A stretch of DNA of 64,000 nucleotides from Sporomusa malonica. Its GTDB lineage: Bacteria; Bacillota; Negativicutes; Sporomusales; Sporomusaceae. Positions 9,128 through 17,366 of the stretch are shown in pieces. Each line of letters starts with the position of its first letter. The stretch's first letter is position 1. Where the stretch lies: NCBI RefSeq assembly GCF_900176355.1, contig NZ_FWXI01000007.1, positions 154,187 to 218,186 on the forward strand. Direction: 5' to 3'. A program made the position numbers and the translations under genes. The notes beneath the pieces are model-generated. The model did no database searches, was not told the DNA's origin, and was given only the letters and a program-made list of their open reading frames with translations.

Positions 9128-10498
9128 ATGTCGCTGTTAAGACGCTTGGAACAAGCTCAGATAAAGCAGGAGCAGCCGCCCAAAGGTATAGAAAAGCCAA
9201 AAACGGCAGCGCCGCCCAAAATTGATCCTTATCAAAGCCTTAAAGGCAAGATTCACAAAAAGATAGTCGAAGAAATGAGCCTGGAAGAAAGCAAAGTGCT
9301 TGTTGATAAGGACGCTGACCGCAAAATGTTGGAAGAGGTTGTAGCCCGTATTGCCAATGCGGTTATGGATGAAGAAACGCTACCAGTGCCTAGAAGCGAG
9401 CGGGCGCGGATTATTACCGAAATTGTCGATGAGGTTTTAGGCTATGGACCGATTGACCCATTATTAAAAGATGAGTCTATTTCCGAGGTTATGGTTAATA
9501 GTCCGACCCAGGTATATGTTGAGCGCAAAGGGAAATTAGTGCTTAGCGATGTGCAGTTTCGCGATGATGCGCATGTCATGCATGTGATTGAAAAAATTGT
9601 TGCGCCGCTGGGGCGCCGTATTGACGAGAGTTCGCCGATGGTTGACGCCCGGCTGCCGGACGGCTCCCGGGTGAATGCCATTATTCCCCCGCTGGCTCTA
9701 AGAGGGCCGTGCCTGACCATCCGGAAATTTGCCAAGAACCCATTGCTGGTGGAGGATCTAATAAAATTCGGTACATTGACCCAGGAAATGGCTGACTTCT
9801 TACTGGCCTGCGTAGAAGGAAAACTTAACATTGTGGTATCAGGCGGCACCGGTTCAGGAAAAACAACCACCCTCAACATCCTTTCGTCATTTATTCCACA
9901 TGATGAGCGGATTGTTACCATTGAGGACGCTGCTGAGCTGCAGCTTAGACAAGATCATGTTGTTACCCTTGAGACCCGACCGGCTAATATCGAGGGTAAA
10001 GGCGCCATCTCTATGCGCGATCTTGTACGAAACAGCCTCAGGATGCGACCAGACCGCATTGTCGTCGGCGAGGTCAGAAGCGGTGAGGCGCTTGATATGC
10101 TGCAGGCCATGAATACCGGCCATGACGGCTCCTTAACCACTGGCCATGCCAACACGCCGCGTGATATGCTCAGTCGCTTGGAAACTATGGTGCTGATGGC
10201 GGGGATGGATTTGCCAGTCAGGGCTATCAGGGAACAAATTGCATCAGCGGTTGACCTAATTCTGCAGCAGTCCCGTCTACAGGATGGCAGCAGGCGGATT
10301 ACCCATCTAACAGAGGTTCAGGGCATGGAAGGGGACGTAATTACCCTGCAGGATATCTTTGTCTTTGAACAGACCGGACGGGACGCAGCTGGTAAAATTA
10401 CCGGCTATTTTAAGCCGACAGGCATCAGACCCAAGTTCCTGGAAAAGCTGTCTGCTAACGGAATTAACTTGCCAAACGAAACCTTCTGGCCTAAATAA
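9128..10498 (+). CDS. tadA: Tad secretion ATPase TadA/CpaF
   Basis: A 456-residue hexameric ATPase of the type II/IV secretion superfamily that powers Flp pilus assembly. An N-terminal helical region (to about residue 100) precedes the ATPase core. Walker A is GGTGSGKT at about 239-246. Walker B lies in RPDRIVVGEVRSGEALDMLQAMNTGHDG, with the conserved TTGHANTPRDMLSRLE segment following. It is 18 bp upstream of tadC with an AGGAGG site between them. Length and motif order match the CpaF family. Confidence 0.93.
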   Translation: MSLLRRLEQAQIKQEQPPKGIEKPKTAAPPKIDPYQSLKGKIHKKIVEEMSLEESKVLVDKDADRKMLEEVVARIANAVMDEETLPVPRSERARIITEIVDEVLGYGPIDPLLKDESISEVMVNSPTQVYVERKGKLVLSDVQFRDDAHVMHVIEKIVAPLGRRIDESSPMVDARLPDGSRVNAIIPPLALRGPCLTIRKFAKNPLLVEDLIKFGTLTQEMADFLLACVEGKLNIVVSGGTGSGKTTTLNILSSFIPHDERIVTIEDAAELQLRQDHVVTLETRPANIEGKGAISMRDLVRNSLRMRPDRIVVGEVRSGEALDMLQAMNTGHDGSLTTGHANTPRDMLSRLETMVLMAGMDLPVRAIREQIASAVDLILQQSRLQDGSRRITHLTEVQGMEGDVITLQDIFVFEQTGRDAAGKITGYFKPTGIRPKFLEKLSANGINLPNETFWPK

Positions 10499-10515
10499 AA
10501 GGAGGGTAAAGGCAT

Positions 10516-11442
10516 ATGCTTATTGTCATAATAGCGCTCACCTTCATAACTGCATTTGTGCTCCTTTACCTAGTTCTTCATACCTTTGTACCTATCGCTG
10601 GTCCAGTCGAAATGCGGCTTAAGGCCTTGGATGGCATTATTTCAGGCCGCAGTGACATTGATGACGAGCTGGCCAAACCATTCCGGCAGCGCATCTTAGC
10701 GCCACTCAGCGGTGATATGGCCGGAATTCTGACCAAGCTGACACCAAAAGCCGTACGGGCCACAATTGAGCAAAAACTCATCATGGCTGGCGGATTTGGT
10801 AATTTAACAAGTGATGAGTTTCTGCTTTTAATGGGTTTTTTAGCAGTGGCCCTGCCGGTGATTGCTGGAACGCTAAGCATACTGGCTGGCGCTGTCGGCG
10901 GTAAAGTCATTGGCTTTGTACTCATAGCCTTTCTGATAAGCCAGGTGCTGCCCTTTGTGCTCTTAAATCATAAAATTGCAGCCCGGAAGCTAAGTATTCA
11001 AAAAGACCTGCCAGATGTTCTGGATCTGCTAACAGTTAGTGTGGAAGCTGGCCTGGCCTTTGACGGGGCGCTGGCTAAGCTGTCGGAAAAAATGAAAGGT
11101 GCGCTTGTTGAAGAGTTTAACAGGGTACTCCAGGAGATCCGTATGGGGATAGCCCGGCGGGAAGCGCTAAGTGCTATGGGCACACGCTGTGATGTACCTG
11201 ATCTGTCACTGTTTACCACTTCGCTTGTGCAGGCTGACCAATTGGGTGTAAGCATTGGCAATGTCCTGCGGGTGCAGTCGGCCTCCATGCGGGAAAAACG
11301 CCGCCAGCGAGCAGAAGAAAAAGCCATGAAAGCGCCGATAAAAATGCTGTTGCCGCTGGTTCTCTTTATTTTTCCTGCACTGTTTGTCGTGCTGCTTGGC
11401 CCAGCCGTCATCCAGATGGCTAACAGTTTAATGAGTAAATAA
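10516..11442 (+). CDS. tadC: Tad inner-membrane platform protein TadC
   Basis: A 308-residue GspF-fold membrane protein with an N-terminal helix, two central helices (about 95-160), the cytoplasmic LPDVLDLLTVSVEAGLAFDGAL segment and a C-terminal hydrophobic helix pair. It is the second platform protein beside TadB. It is the last gene of the locus and ends just before a strong terminator. Confidence 0.88.
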   Translation: MLIVIIALTFITAFVLLYLVLHTFVPIAGPVEMRLKALDGIISGRSDIDDELAKPFRQRILAPLSGDMAGILTKLTPKAVRATIEQKLIMAGGFGNLTSDEFLLLMGFLAVALPVIAGTLSILAGAVGGKVIGFVLIAFLISQVLPFVLLNHKIAARKLSIQKDLPDVLDLLTVSVEAGLAFDGALAKLSEKMKGALVEEFNRVLQEIRMGIARREALSAMGTRCDVPDLSLFTTSLVQADQLGVSIGNVLRVQSASMREKRRQRAEEKAMKAPIKMLLPLVLFIFPALFVVLLGPAVIQMANSLMSK

Positions 11443-11446
11443 AAAA

Positions 11447-11487
11447 ACAGAAGGAGCCCTGGCAATCAATCAGCCGGCTCCTTCTGT
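11447..11487. terminator. Bidirectional terminator between tadC and ppnP
   Basis: ACAGAAGGAGCC (11447-11458) pairs perfectly with GGCTCCTTCTGT (11476-11487). The A-run before the stem serves as a T-run for the minus-strand gene, so the hairpin probably ends both convergent genes. Confidence 0.75.
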
Positions 11488-11497
11488 CGTAAGATAT

Positions 11498-11815
11498 TTA
11501 TTTTGAGACATAAGAACAGCAATAGTCTGCTACTGTTGGTACCTTGAGTTTAAAGCGTGAATCAGCGGGAACGTCGAAGCTGTCTCCTGCTTTATAAGTA
11601 ATCCAGTCGCTTTGTCCTGGCAACAATACGATTAGCTCACCTGCTAAAACCTCCATAACCTCAGCTGCCGCCGTACCAAACTCATATTCACCAGGGAGCA
11701 TAATTCCCAGTGTTTTTTTGCTGCCATCGGCAAAAATCACTGTACGGCTGGTCACCTTGCCTTCGAAATATACATTGGCCTTCTTAACAACAGATACTTT
11801 TTCAAATTGCTCCAT
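11498..11815 (-). CDS. ppnP: Pyrimidine/purine nucleoside phosphorylase PpnP
   Basis: A 105-residue single-domain cupin of the DUF1255/PpnP family, which phosphorolyses a broad range of nucleosides. Recognisable segments are [30 protein letters not shown], and [18 protein letters not shown] longer open frame extends upstream to 12043, but the internal ATG is right: AGGAGG stands nine bases before it and the family begins at this position. It is a single gene, convergent with tadC. Confidence 0.9.
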   Translation of the reverse strand: MEQFEKVSVVKKANVYFEGKVTSRTVIFADGSKKTLGIMLPGEYEFGTAAAEVMEVLAGELIVLLPGQSDWITYKAGDSFDVPADSRFKLKVPTVADYCCSYVSK

Positions 11816-11903
11816 CTTCCAATTCCTCCTAATGCAAAAGTTATATTTTTCATTATAATTTAATAGCGGTGTTAAGTAAAACAGAAAACGATTGGGTGAC
11901 ATT

Positions 11904-12245
11904 ATGAAAGCCATTAACACAACAAGGCAACAGCGGCTAGGTGACAATATCAAAGTAGCAGCCAATTTTTTTTCTCGACTGGTGGGGCTGTTGGCTACAC
12001 CCCGCCTGCAGGCCGGGGCGGGGCTTTTAATTAAGCCCTGCAACAGTGTCCATACGTTCGGTATGCGCTATCCGATTGATGTAGTGTTTGTTGATTCATC
12101 CCATACGGTTGTTAAAGTTGTGTCTGGGCTGAAGCCTTGTCGTTTGGCAGCTGTGCGGGGGGCTGCTTATGTGATCGAACTTCCTGAAGGAATGGCTTCA
12201 GCCACCTTTACTCAAAAAGGTGATAAGTTGGAAATTATTAATTAG
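11904..12245 (+). CDS. DUF192 family protein
   Basis: A 113-residue protein with the DUF192 core: [32 protein letters not shown] and a C-terminal VIELPEG segment. The family is widespread in bacteria and archaea, often secreted, with no established biochemical role. No signal peptide is visible here. The ATG at 11904 with GGGTGA just upstream is preferred to the TTG at 11892. It is divergent from ppnP. Confidence 0.8.
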   Translation: MKAINTTRQQRLGDNIKVAANFFSRLVGLLATPRLQAGAGLLIKPCNSVHTFGMRYPIDVVFVDSSHTVVKVVSGLKPCRLAAVRGAAYVIELPEGMASATFTQKGDKLEIIN

Positions 12246-12364
12246 TGCATCTTAGGGCTTTGCGAGGGCTGGCCAATGTCTGGAGCCTCAAGAGGGATCT
12301 ACTATCAAACTAATGAATGAGAGCTTAGTTGTTTTAGCTAAGAGGATATGGATCAAACAGCGCA

Positions 12365-12398
12365 GGAAGAGGGCCTTTTTTAAGGCCCTCTTCCATTT
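12365..12398. terminator. Terminator between the DUF192 gene and a small minus-strand gene
   Basis: GGAAGAGGGCCTT pairs perfectly with AAGGCCCTCTTCC around a four-T loop. It is positioned to terminate the minus-strand gene at 12400-12546 and probably transcripts from the left. Confidence 0.7.
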
Positions 12399-12399
12399 A

Positions 12400-12546
12400 T
12401 TATTCTCTCGTTTTAAAGTCCGCCTTTTCTCTCTCTTCCTGTAATTGCTTCAAGGTGTCTATATATGCTCCATCAGTGGGTCCGGTTCTCGGTATTACTG
12501 GATTAATCGGATTTCCCTGAGAACTTTTTTTAATTGTCTTATTCAC
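12400..12546 (-). CDS. Small hypothetical protein, 48 residues
   Basis: A short, charged, soluble protein with a Pro/Asn-rich N-terminal half (NPINPVIPRTGPTDG) and a Lys/Glu-rich C-terminal helix. A longer open frame extends to 12591, but the GTG at 12546 is preceded at the right distance by AGAGGTGA. A terminator follows the stop. It is not recognised; small proteins of this type in spore formers are sometimes spore-enriched, but nothing here proves it. Confidence 0.5.
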   Translation of the reverse strand: MNKTIKKSSQGNPINPVIPRTGPTDGAYIDTLKQLQEEREKADFKTRE

Positions 12547-12722
12547 GAATGTCACCTCTAGTATTAGTTTCCCCACGTTTGAAATGGACATACTGGTGGC
12601 GAGAAGAGTAAAACTTACAAACTAAAACTAAACTAAAAATTAACATATTACCGGTAAAATAATATTAGGACTAGAAGGTGGCGTTTTATGAGGCGGGATC
12701 CTATTAAGTAAGGAGAACTCAC

Positions 12723-12998
12723 ATGAATGTAAAACCAAAGCAAATTGAAATTGCGCTGTCAGTCCCGGCAATTGTCGGAATACTGCCAGCACAAAGGCAG
12801 ACATTGGTAGCGAACGCAGGGCGGCAGGCAGCTGCGCTGCTAACGCAGGCTGGATTAACGATACGAGAACAGCAAGCGGCTATGGCGATAGCAGATTTGT
12901 ATTTGCAATTCTGCCAGCAAGACGAAAATAATCAGAAGTGGAGCGCGCTTATGGAAGCTGCTATTCGACATGATGAGGAAAAGGCGACAAGTATGTAG
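12723..12998 (+). CDS. Hypothetical protein, 91 residues
   Basis: An Ala/Gln-rich, mostly helical soluble protein preceded by AAGGAGAA and an ATG. There is no signal peptide or membrane helix. It is followed after 17 bp by a serine-rich protein with its own AAAGGAGG site, so the two are probably cotranscribed. No family is recognised. Confidence 0.55.
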   Translation: MNVKPKQIEIALSVPAIVGILPAQRQTLVANAGRQAAALLTQAGLTIREQQAAMAIADLYLQFCQQDENNQKWSALMEAAIRHDEEKATSM

Positions 12999-13015
12999 GG
13001 AAAGGAGGTTTGAAC

Positions 13016-13378
13016 ATGAGTGTTTCGTCAATTACCGGTAGTTCCAGTTTTGACTATCTAACTCAATCAGTACAGAAAAGTAATCAAACTGAAACCCAAT
13101 ACAGTAGTTCAAGTATTGGTGAAGCTGCGACTTTAGAGTTAAGCAGCACAGCTGCAACAAGTGCAGTTGCTCAAGGAAGTGGTGCACCAACCAGCAGTTC
13201 CTCATGTCCTTTGGGCAGTAATGTTTGTATGGGATGTGGAAGCTGCAGCAAAACATCGAAAACCAGTGAAAGCTACAGTTTAACTCAGAGTAATACAGAC
13301 ACCCAAGAAAGCGCCAATACTAATTATCTAACAACTGCTGCGACAAATGCATACGAAATGAATACCAAATTCCTATAA
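13016..13378 (+). CDS. Serine/threonine-rich protein with a four-cysteine cluster
   Basis: A 120-residue protein whose sequence is dominated by Ser, Thr, Ala and Gln, with no predicted membrane helix. A single compact cysteine cluster, CPLGSNVCMGCGSC (C-x6-C-x2-C-x2-C), sits near residue 65-78 and could bind a metal or iron-sulfur cluster. The rest looks disordered. AAAGGAGG lies seven bases before the ATG. A terminator follows. I do not recognise the family; a radical-SAM-modified peptide or a flagellar-type disordered protein are possibilities only. Confidence 0.55.
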   Translation: MSVSSITGSSSFDYLTQSVQKSNQTETQYSSSSIGEAATLELSSTAATSAVAQGSGAPTSSSSCPLGSNVCMGCGSCSKTSKTSESYSLTQSNTDTQESANTNYLTTAATNAYEMNTKFL

Positions 13379-13410
13379 ACATATTTTAGTACTTTATAAG
13401 GAAAACACAA

Positions 13411-13443
13411 GCTGGCGTTTCTATTAGCGCCAGCCTTTTTCTT
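13411..13443 (+). terminator. Terminator after the Ser/Cys-rich gene
   Basis: GCTGGCG (13411-13417) pairs with CGCCAGC (13428-13434), followed by CTTTTTCTT. Confidence 0.8.
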
Positions 13444-13532
13444 CCTGTTAGAAAGTATAACTTTCCGTCTGGATAAGGGCAACATCGGCTTCCACTGTCG
13501 CCAAAGGCTCGGCGCAAGCCGTGTTTTCTTTA
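13443..13532 (-). repeat. Interspersed structured repeat, copy A
   Basis: This copy is about 90 bp and nearly identical to 23148-23236, and to the reverse complement of 33812-33900 and 56010-56098. It contains a small hairpin (GAAAGTATAACTTTC) and a larger imperfect one bounded by CGGCTT and AAGCCG. One frame of the repeat is open (KENTACAEPLA...), producing spurious ORF tails. Orientation is defined so that copies C and D are plus. Confidence 0.85.
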
Positions 13533-13623
13533 TTTGGAATCTTGTACCAGATAACGCTGTGTGTTAAAATATTTACAACCTGCAAGGACATAATATAGGA
13601 ATGAACTAAAAGGTGGTGGCGGC

Positions 13624-15093
13624 ATGCTTGACCAGACGAAAGTACCATTGCTGGCAGCCATGAATACTTATGTAAACGATGAAGTAATTCCTTTTCATAC
13701 ACCCGGGCACAAGATGGGCAAAGGCATGCATCAGGCGTTAGCTGATTTAGTGCCGCAGAAAACGCTGGCACTTGATTTGGCGTTAATGGCTGAGCTTGAT
13801 GACCTGCACGAACCGCACGGGCCTGTAAAAGCAGCCCAGGATTTGGCTGCTGACCTCTATGGGGCTGACCACAGCTATTTTGTAGTTAACGGGACAACCG
13901 GCGGCATTTATGCCATGATTTTGACCATTGCCGGGCCAGGCGACAAAATTATCGTGCCGCGCAATGCCCACCGCTCTATTATCGGGGGTATTATTTTGAG
14001 TGGGGCTATCCCCGTGTTTATGCAGCCTGAGGTGGACAACGAGCTGGGACTGGCCATGGGGGTTACGCCTGAGACGGTCTCTGAGGCATTGGCACAGCAT
14101 CCTGACGCTAAGGGTGTGCTGATTATAAATCCCACCTATTATGGTGTAGCTACCGATCTGAAAAAAATTGTTGATATTGTTCATAGCTATGATATCCCGG
14201 TTGTTGTCGATGAGGCTCATGGCCCTCACCTTAAATTCTCTGGCAGGCTGCCAGTACAGGCGCTTGATGCGGGTGCTGATATTGTGGCTCAAAGCACCCA
14301 CAAAATTATCGGGGCGCTGACCCAGTGCTCGCTGGTGCATTGTCGGGAAGGACGCATCCGGGTGCCCCGCCTTAAGGCTATGTTGCAACTAGTGCAGTCT
14401 ACCAGTCCGAACTATATCCTCCTAGCCTCGCTGGATGTTGCCAGAATGCAGATGGCTACAGAAGGGCGGCAGCTGATTGAACGGGCTGTTGACTTGGCTA
14501 ACCTGGCAAGGCAAGAGATAAATAAAATCCCAGGTTTGTATTGTTTTGGTGAAGAAAAATTGGGTAACCCTGGCGTATATAGTATTGATCCGACCAAGGT
14601 GACAGTTACCGTCAAGGGTTTGGGGCTCAAGGGCGCAGAGGCTGAACGCATTCTGCGTTATACATATAAAATTCAGGCAGAGTTGTCTGATGTGTATAAT
14701 CTTCTATTTCTTATTACGCTAGGCGACACTGAGCGAGAAGTAGCTGCACTGGTAGCTGCCTTAAAAGACATGGCTGCCCGCCATCATGGTACCCGTGACT
14801 TTGCTGCCATTAGCCAGATCTATGCAGCAGGCAAGCACCCTCAGCCGCCTGAGCAAGTGATTTCACCCCGGGATGCCCTGTTCGGCAATACCTGCATGGT
14901 GCCGTTCAATGATGCTGCAGGCATGATTTGTGCTGAAATTGTTACTTTTTACCCGCCAGGTATCCCGATGCTTTGTCCAGGGGAGCGGATTACTCAGGAG
15001 ATTATTGACTACTGCCATGTTTTGCAAAACGCCGGTCTTCATATCTCCGGACCGGAAGATTATTTGCTCAAAACCGTTAAGGTGGTCGACTAA
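13624..15093 (+). CDS. Orn/Lys/Arg decarboxylase family protein (YaaO/SpeA-like)
   Basis: A 489-residue PLP-dependent, fold-type I amino-acid decarboxylase. The N-terminus has IPFHTPGHKMGKG, the middle VNGTTGGIYAMI and VVDEAHGPHLKFS, and the cofactor lysine lies in STHKIIGALTQ. The C-terminal decarboxylase domain is present, including GMICAEIVTFYPPGIP. Substrate (arginine, lysine or ornithine) cannot be settled by eye. It directly precedes tmk, as yaaO does in Bacillus, and the stop is 11 bp before the tmk start, so they are probably cotranscribed. Confidence 0.9.
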   Translation: MLDQTKVPLLAAMNTYVNDEVIPFHTPGHKMGKGMHQALADLVPQKTLALDLALMAELDDLHEPHGPVKAAQDLAADLYGADHSYFVVNGTTGGIYAMILTIAGPGDKIIVPRNAHRSIIGGIILSGAIPVFMQPEVDNELGLAMGVTPETVSEALAQHPDAKGVLIINPTYYGVATDLKKIVDIVHSYDIPVVVDEAHGPHLKFSGRLPVQALDAGADIVAQSTHKIIGALTQCSLVHCREGRIRVPRLKAMLQLVQSTSPNYILLASLDVARMQMATEGRQLIERAVDLANLARQEINKIPGLYCFGEEKLGNPGVYSIDPTKVTVTVKGLGLKGAEAERILRYTYKIQAELSDVYNLLFLITLGDTEREVAALVAALKDMAARHHGTRDFAAISQIYAAGKHPQPPEQVISPRDALFGNTCMVPFNDAAGMICAEIVTFYPPGIPMLCPGERITQEIIDYCHVLQNAGLHISGPEDYLLKTVKVVD

Positions 15094-15103
15094 TGGAGGT
15101 AAC

Positions 15104-15784
15104 ATGCGAGGTAAACTAATTGTAATTGACGGAACTGACGGCAGCGGTAAGGCAACCCAGGCAGGGCAGTTGGTGTCGCGGCTTCAGGCAGAAGGGTTTA
15201 ATGTCCGTAAGGTCGATTATCCTAACTATCAGAGTCAGTCCTCGGCTTTGGTTAAGATGTATTTAAACGGCGAGTTCGGCAATCGTCCTGAGGATGTCAA
15301 CGCATACGCCGCTTCGGCATTTTATGCTGTTGACCGCATTGCTTCTTATAAAAAGGACTGGGAAGAATTCTACTTGAGCGGCGGTATCGTTATCGCCGAC
15401 CGCTACACCACCTCGAATATGATTCACCAGGCAGTCAAAATCACTGATGAACCAGAGCAAGTTCGCTATCTGGAGTGGTTGTGGGATTTTGAATTTACTA
15501 AATGTGGCCTGCCTGTTCCTGACACCGTTATTTTTCTGGCTATGCCGCCGGAAGCGAGTAGAGAGCTTATGCGCGGACGAGAAAACAAGGCTGGCGGCGT
15601 CAAAGATATCCATGAACAAGATAGCGGGTATTTGGCCCATTGTTATGCCAATGCCTGTAATATTGCTGTAAAGTTTGGCTGGCACAAAATCGACTGTGCC
15701 AGGGACGGAACGGTTAAGCCGGTTGAACAGATTCATGATGAAATCGTTCAGCAGGTTAGGACGCTTATTGGCAGGGCTTACTAG
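15104..15784 (+). CDS. tmk: Thymidylate kinase
   Basis: This 226-residue P-loop kinase phosphorylates dTMP to dTDP. The P-loop is GTDGSGKATQ near residue 10, the DR motif is DRYTTSN, and a LID-type segment (MRGRENKAGG) follows. Alanine replaces the usual Ser/Thr after the P-loop lysine. It belongs to the longer clostridial variant of the family. The frame is open far upstream, but the ATG at 15104 with GGAGG in front, just after the decarboxylase stop, fits the family start. Confidence 0.9.
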   Translation: MRGKLIVIDGTDGSGKATQAGQLVSRLQAEGFNVRKVDYPNYQSQSSALVKMYLNGEFGNRPEDVNAYAASAFYAVDRIASYKKDWEEFYLSGGIVIADRYTTSNMIHQAVKITDEPEQVRYLEWLWDFEFTKCGLPVPDTVIFLAMPPEASRELMRGRENKAGGVKDIHEQDSGYLAHCYANACNIAVKFGWHKIDCARDGTVKPVEQIHDEIVQQVRTLIGRAY

Positions 15785-15912
15785 TGAGCCTCTGCCTTTT
15801 TATTTCCGCTATTCTGGCAAATATTTGATTATTTCACTAAAACCATTTATAATTTAAAGGATAAGAAGAATGTAGCTGCCGTGTATTTTCTGGGCAGGAG
15901 GACTATAGTACC

Positions 15913-16365
15913 ATGAGTATGAAAATAAATAAATTTGGGTTAGGCAGTCAGCCTATGGCTGCTGAACGTGAGCAGGGTGGCAAGGCCGAAAAAGTGGGCG
16001 ACTATTTTGCTGCCGATCTGTTAAAAACCCAGGAAAAGCAGTCAACCGAGCGGCTGCAGGGGCTGCTGGCGGACATCGACGAGAGTGGGCGCCGGTTATC
16101 CACTATGCCAACCTACGGCGAGCTTAAATCGTACCGGGAGCTTGTCCGTAAATTTATTGGTGAGGCTGTATCCCGTATGTATTCGTTGGAATCGCGTACC
16201 GGTTGGGACCGCCATGGCCGGCAGAAGATGTTTACAACCATTCGACAAATCGACGAAAAGCTGGCTGGGATGGCTGAAGATGTGCGCAGTGGTCAGGAGC
16301 GCCAATTGTCGATAATGTCTAAACATGACGCAGTGCGCGGTATGTTGGTTGACTTATACACGTAG
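15913..16365 (+). CDS. yaaR: YaaR family protein (DUF327)
   Basis: A 150-residue, mostly helical cytoplasmic protein of the DUF327 family. The recognisable part is LSTMPTYGELKSYRELVRKFIGEAV followed by a helical C-terminal region. Function is unknown. It immediately precedes holB with no gap, as in Bacillus. The c-di-AMP receptor gene darA (yaaQ), which often sits between tmk and yaaR, is absent here. Confidence 0.85.
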   Translation: MSMKINKFGLGSQPMAAEREQGGKAEKVGDYFAADLLKTQEKQSTERLQGLLADIDESGRRLSTMPTYGELKSYRELVRKFIGEAVSRMYSLESRTGWDRHGRQKMFTTIRQIDEKLAGMAEDVRSGQERQLSIMSKHDAVRGMLVDLYT

Positions 16366-17364
16366 ATGATGATGAATTGGGATGAGGTAAGCGGCCATCA
16401 AGAGGTCATAAGCAGAGTAAAAGCTATGTTGGCGGCTGATCGAATACCGCATGCATTGTTATTTCTCGGTCCGGCGGGAATCGGTAAAAGCTTAATAGCC
16501 ACGCTATTAGCTGCCGGGATCTTATGTGGTGGTAACAGCGATAGGCCTTGTGGACATTGCCAAACGTGCATACTATTCAACCGTAACGCACACCCTGATT
16601 TTACATTAGTACGGCCTGAAGGTGCGACGATTAAAATTGATCAAATTCGCGCCTTGCAGCATTATGCCGCCTTAGCGCCGTCTGTGAGTTCAAGACGGGT
16701 ATGCATAATTGAGGACGCCGAGCTTATGACAGTTCAGGCAGCTAACAGTTTGCTCAAACTGTTAGAAGAGCCGCCGCCCGGCTTTGTTTTTATTCTGGTG
16801 GCGGGAACAGCTCAGCCGCTGCTTCCAACCATTTTGTCGCGTTGCCGTAAGCTTCAATTTCAGCCGCTGGCTGCAAGTATTCTTGCCAAAGCACTTGAGG
16901 CCAAAGGCCATGTGCCTGAGGCCGCTAATGTTGCCGCTCGTTTAAGCGGCGGCCGTATGGGAACGGCGCTGGGATTACTGGCACCTGATGGTTTGGCAGC
17001 CAGGAATATGGCTGCAGACTTGCTAGAGAACCTCCATGATAGCAAAATGACAGCTATCTGGGACAAGGCATTAAAGCTTGACAGCCTGGAAACCAAAGAA
17101 ATTGTGGCAGTACTGGAGTTTTTATTATATTTATTTCGTGATATAGTATTAGTTGCCGGCAGACATAGTGAGCACTTGGTATATAATATCGACCTTGTTC
17201 CTAAACTTGCAGACTGGGCGATCCATTGGTCTGAAGGACAAGGTATTTCGGCAATCAACGCAGTTAAGAATACGATTCGCGCTATTGGGGGTAATGCCAA
17301 TACCCGGCTGGCGCTGGAAGCGTTACTAATAAATTTAAAGGATTTGGCGGAAAAAGGAGATTAA
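16366..17364 (+). CDS. holB: DNA polymerase III delta-prime subunit
   Basis: A 332-residue AAA+ clamp-loader subunit. It shows GPAGIGKSLIATLLAA (P-loop), a zinc-binding cysteine set CGGNSDRPCGHCQTC, the family stretch IEDAELMTVQAANSLLKLLEEPP, and the SRC motif in ILSRCRKLQF. It opens the sliding clamp during replication. The start adjoins the yaaR stop; ATG codons at 16366, 16369 and 16372 are all possible. The stop is 2 bp before yaaT. Confidence 0.92.
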   Translation: MMMNWDEVSGHQEVISRVKAMLAADRIPHALLFLGPAGIGKSLIATLLAAGILCGGNSDRPCGHCQTCILFNRNAHPDFTLVRPEGATIKIDQIRALQHYAALAPSVSSRRVCIIEDAELMTVQAANSLLKLLEEPPPGFVFILVAGTAQPLLPTILSRCRKLQFQPLAASILAKALEAKGHVPEAANVAARLSGGRMGTALGLLAPDGLAARNMAADLLENLHDSKMTAIWDKALKLDSLETKEIVAVLEFLLYLFRDIVLVAGRHSEHLVYNIDLVPKLADWAIHWSEGQGISAINAVKNTIRAIGGNANTRLALEALLINLKDLAEKGD

Positions 17365-17366
17365 GT

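Noticed and set aside
13448..13771. Minus-strand 107-codon frame ending in KENTACAEPLATVEADVAL
   Set aside because: It runs through repeat copy A and antisense to the decarboxylase gene; the shared tail with 23077-23325 comes from the repeat, not from a protein family.
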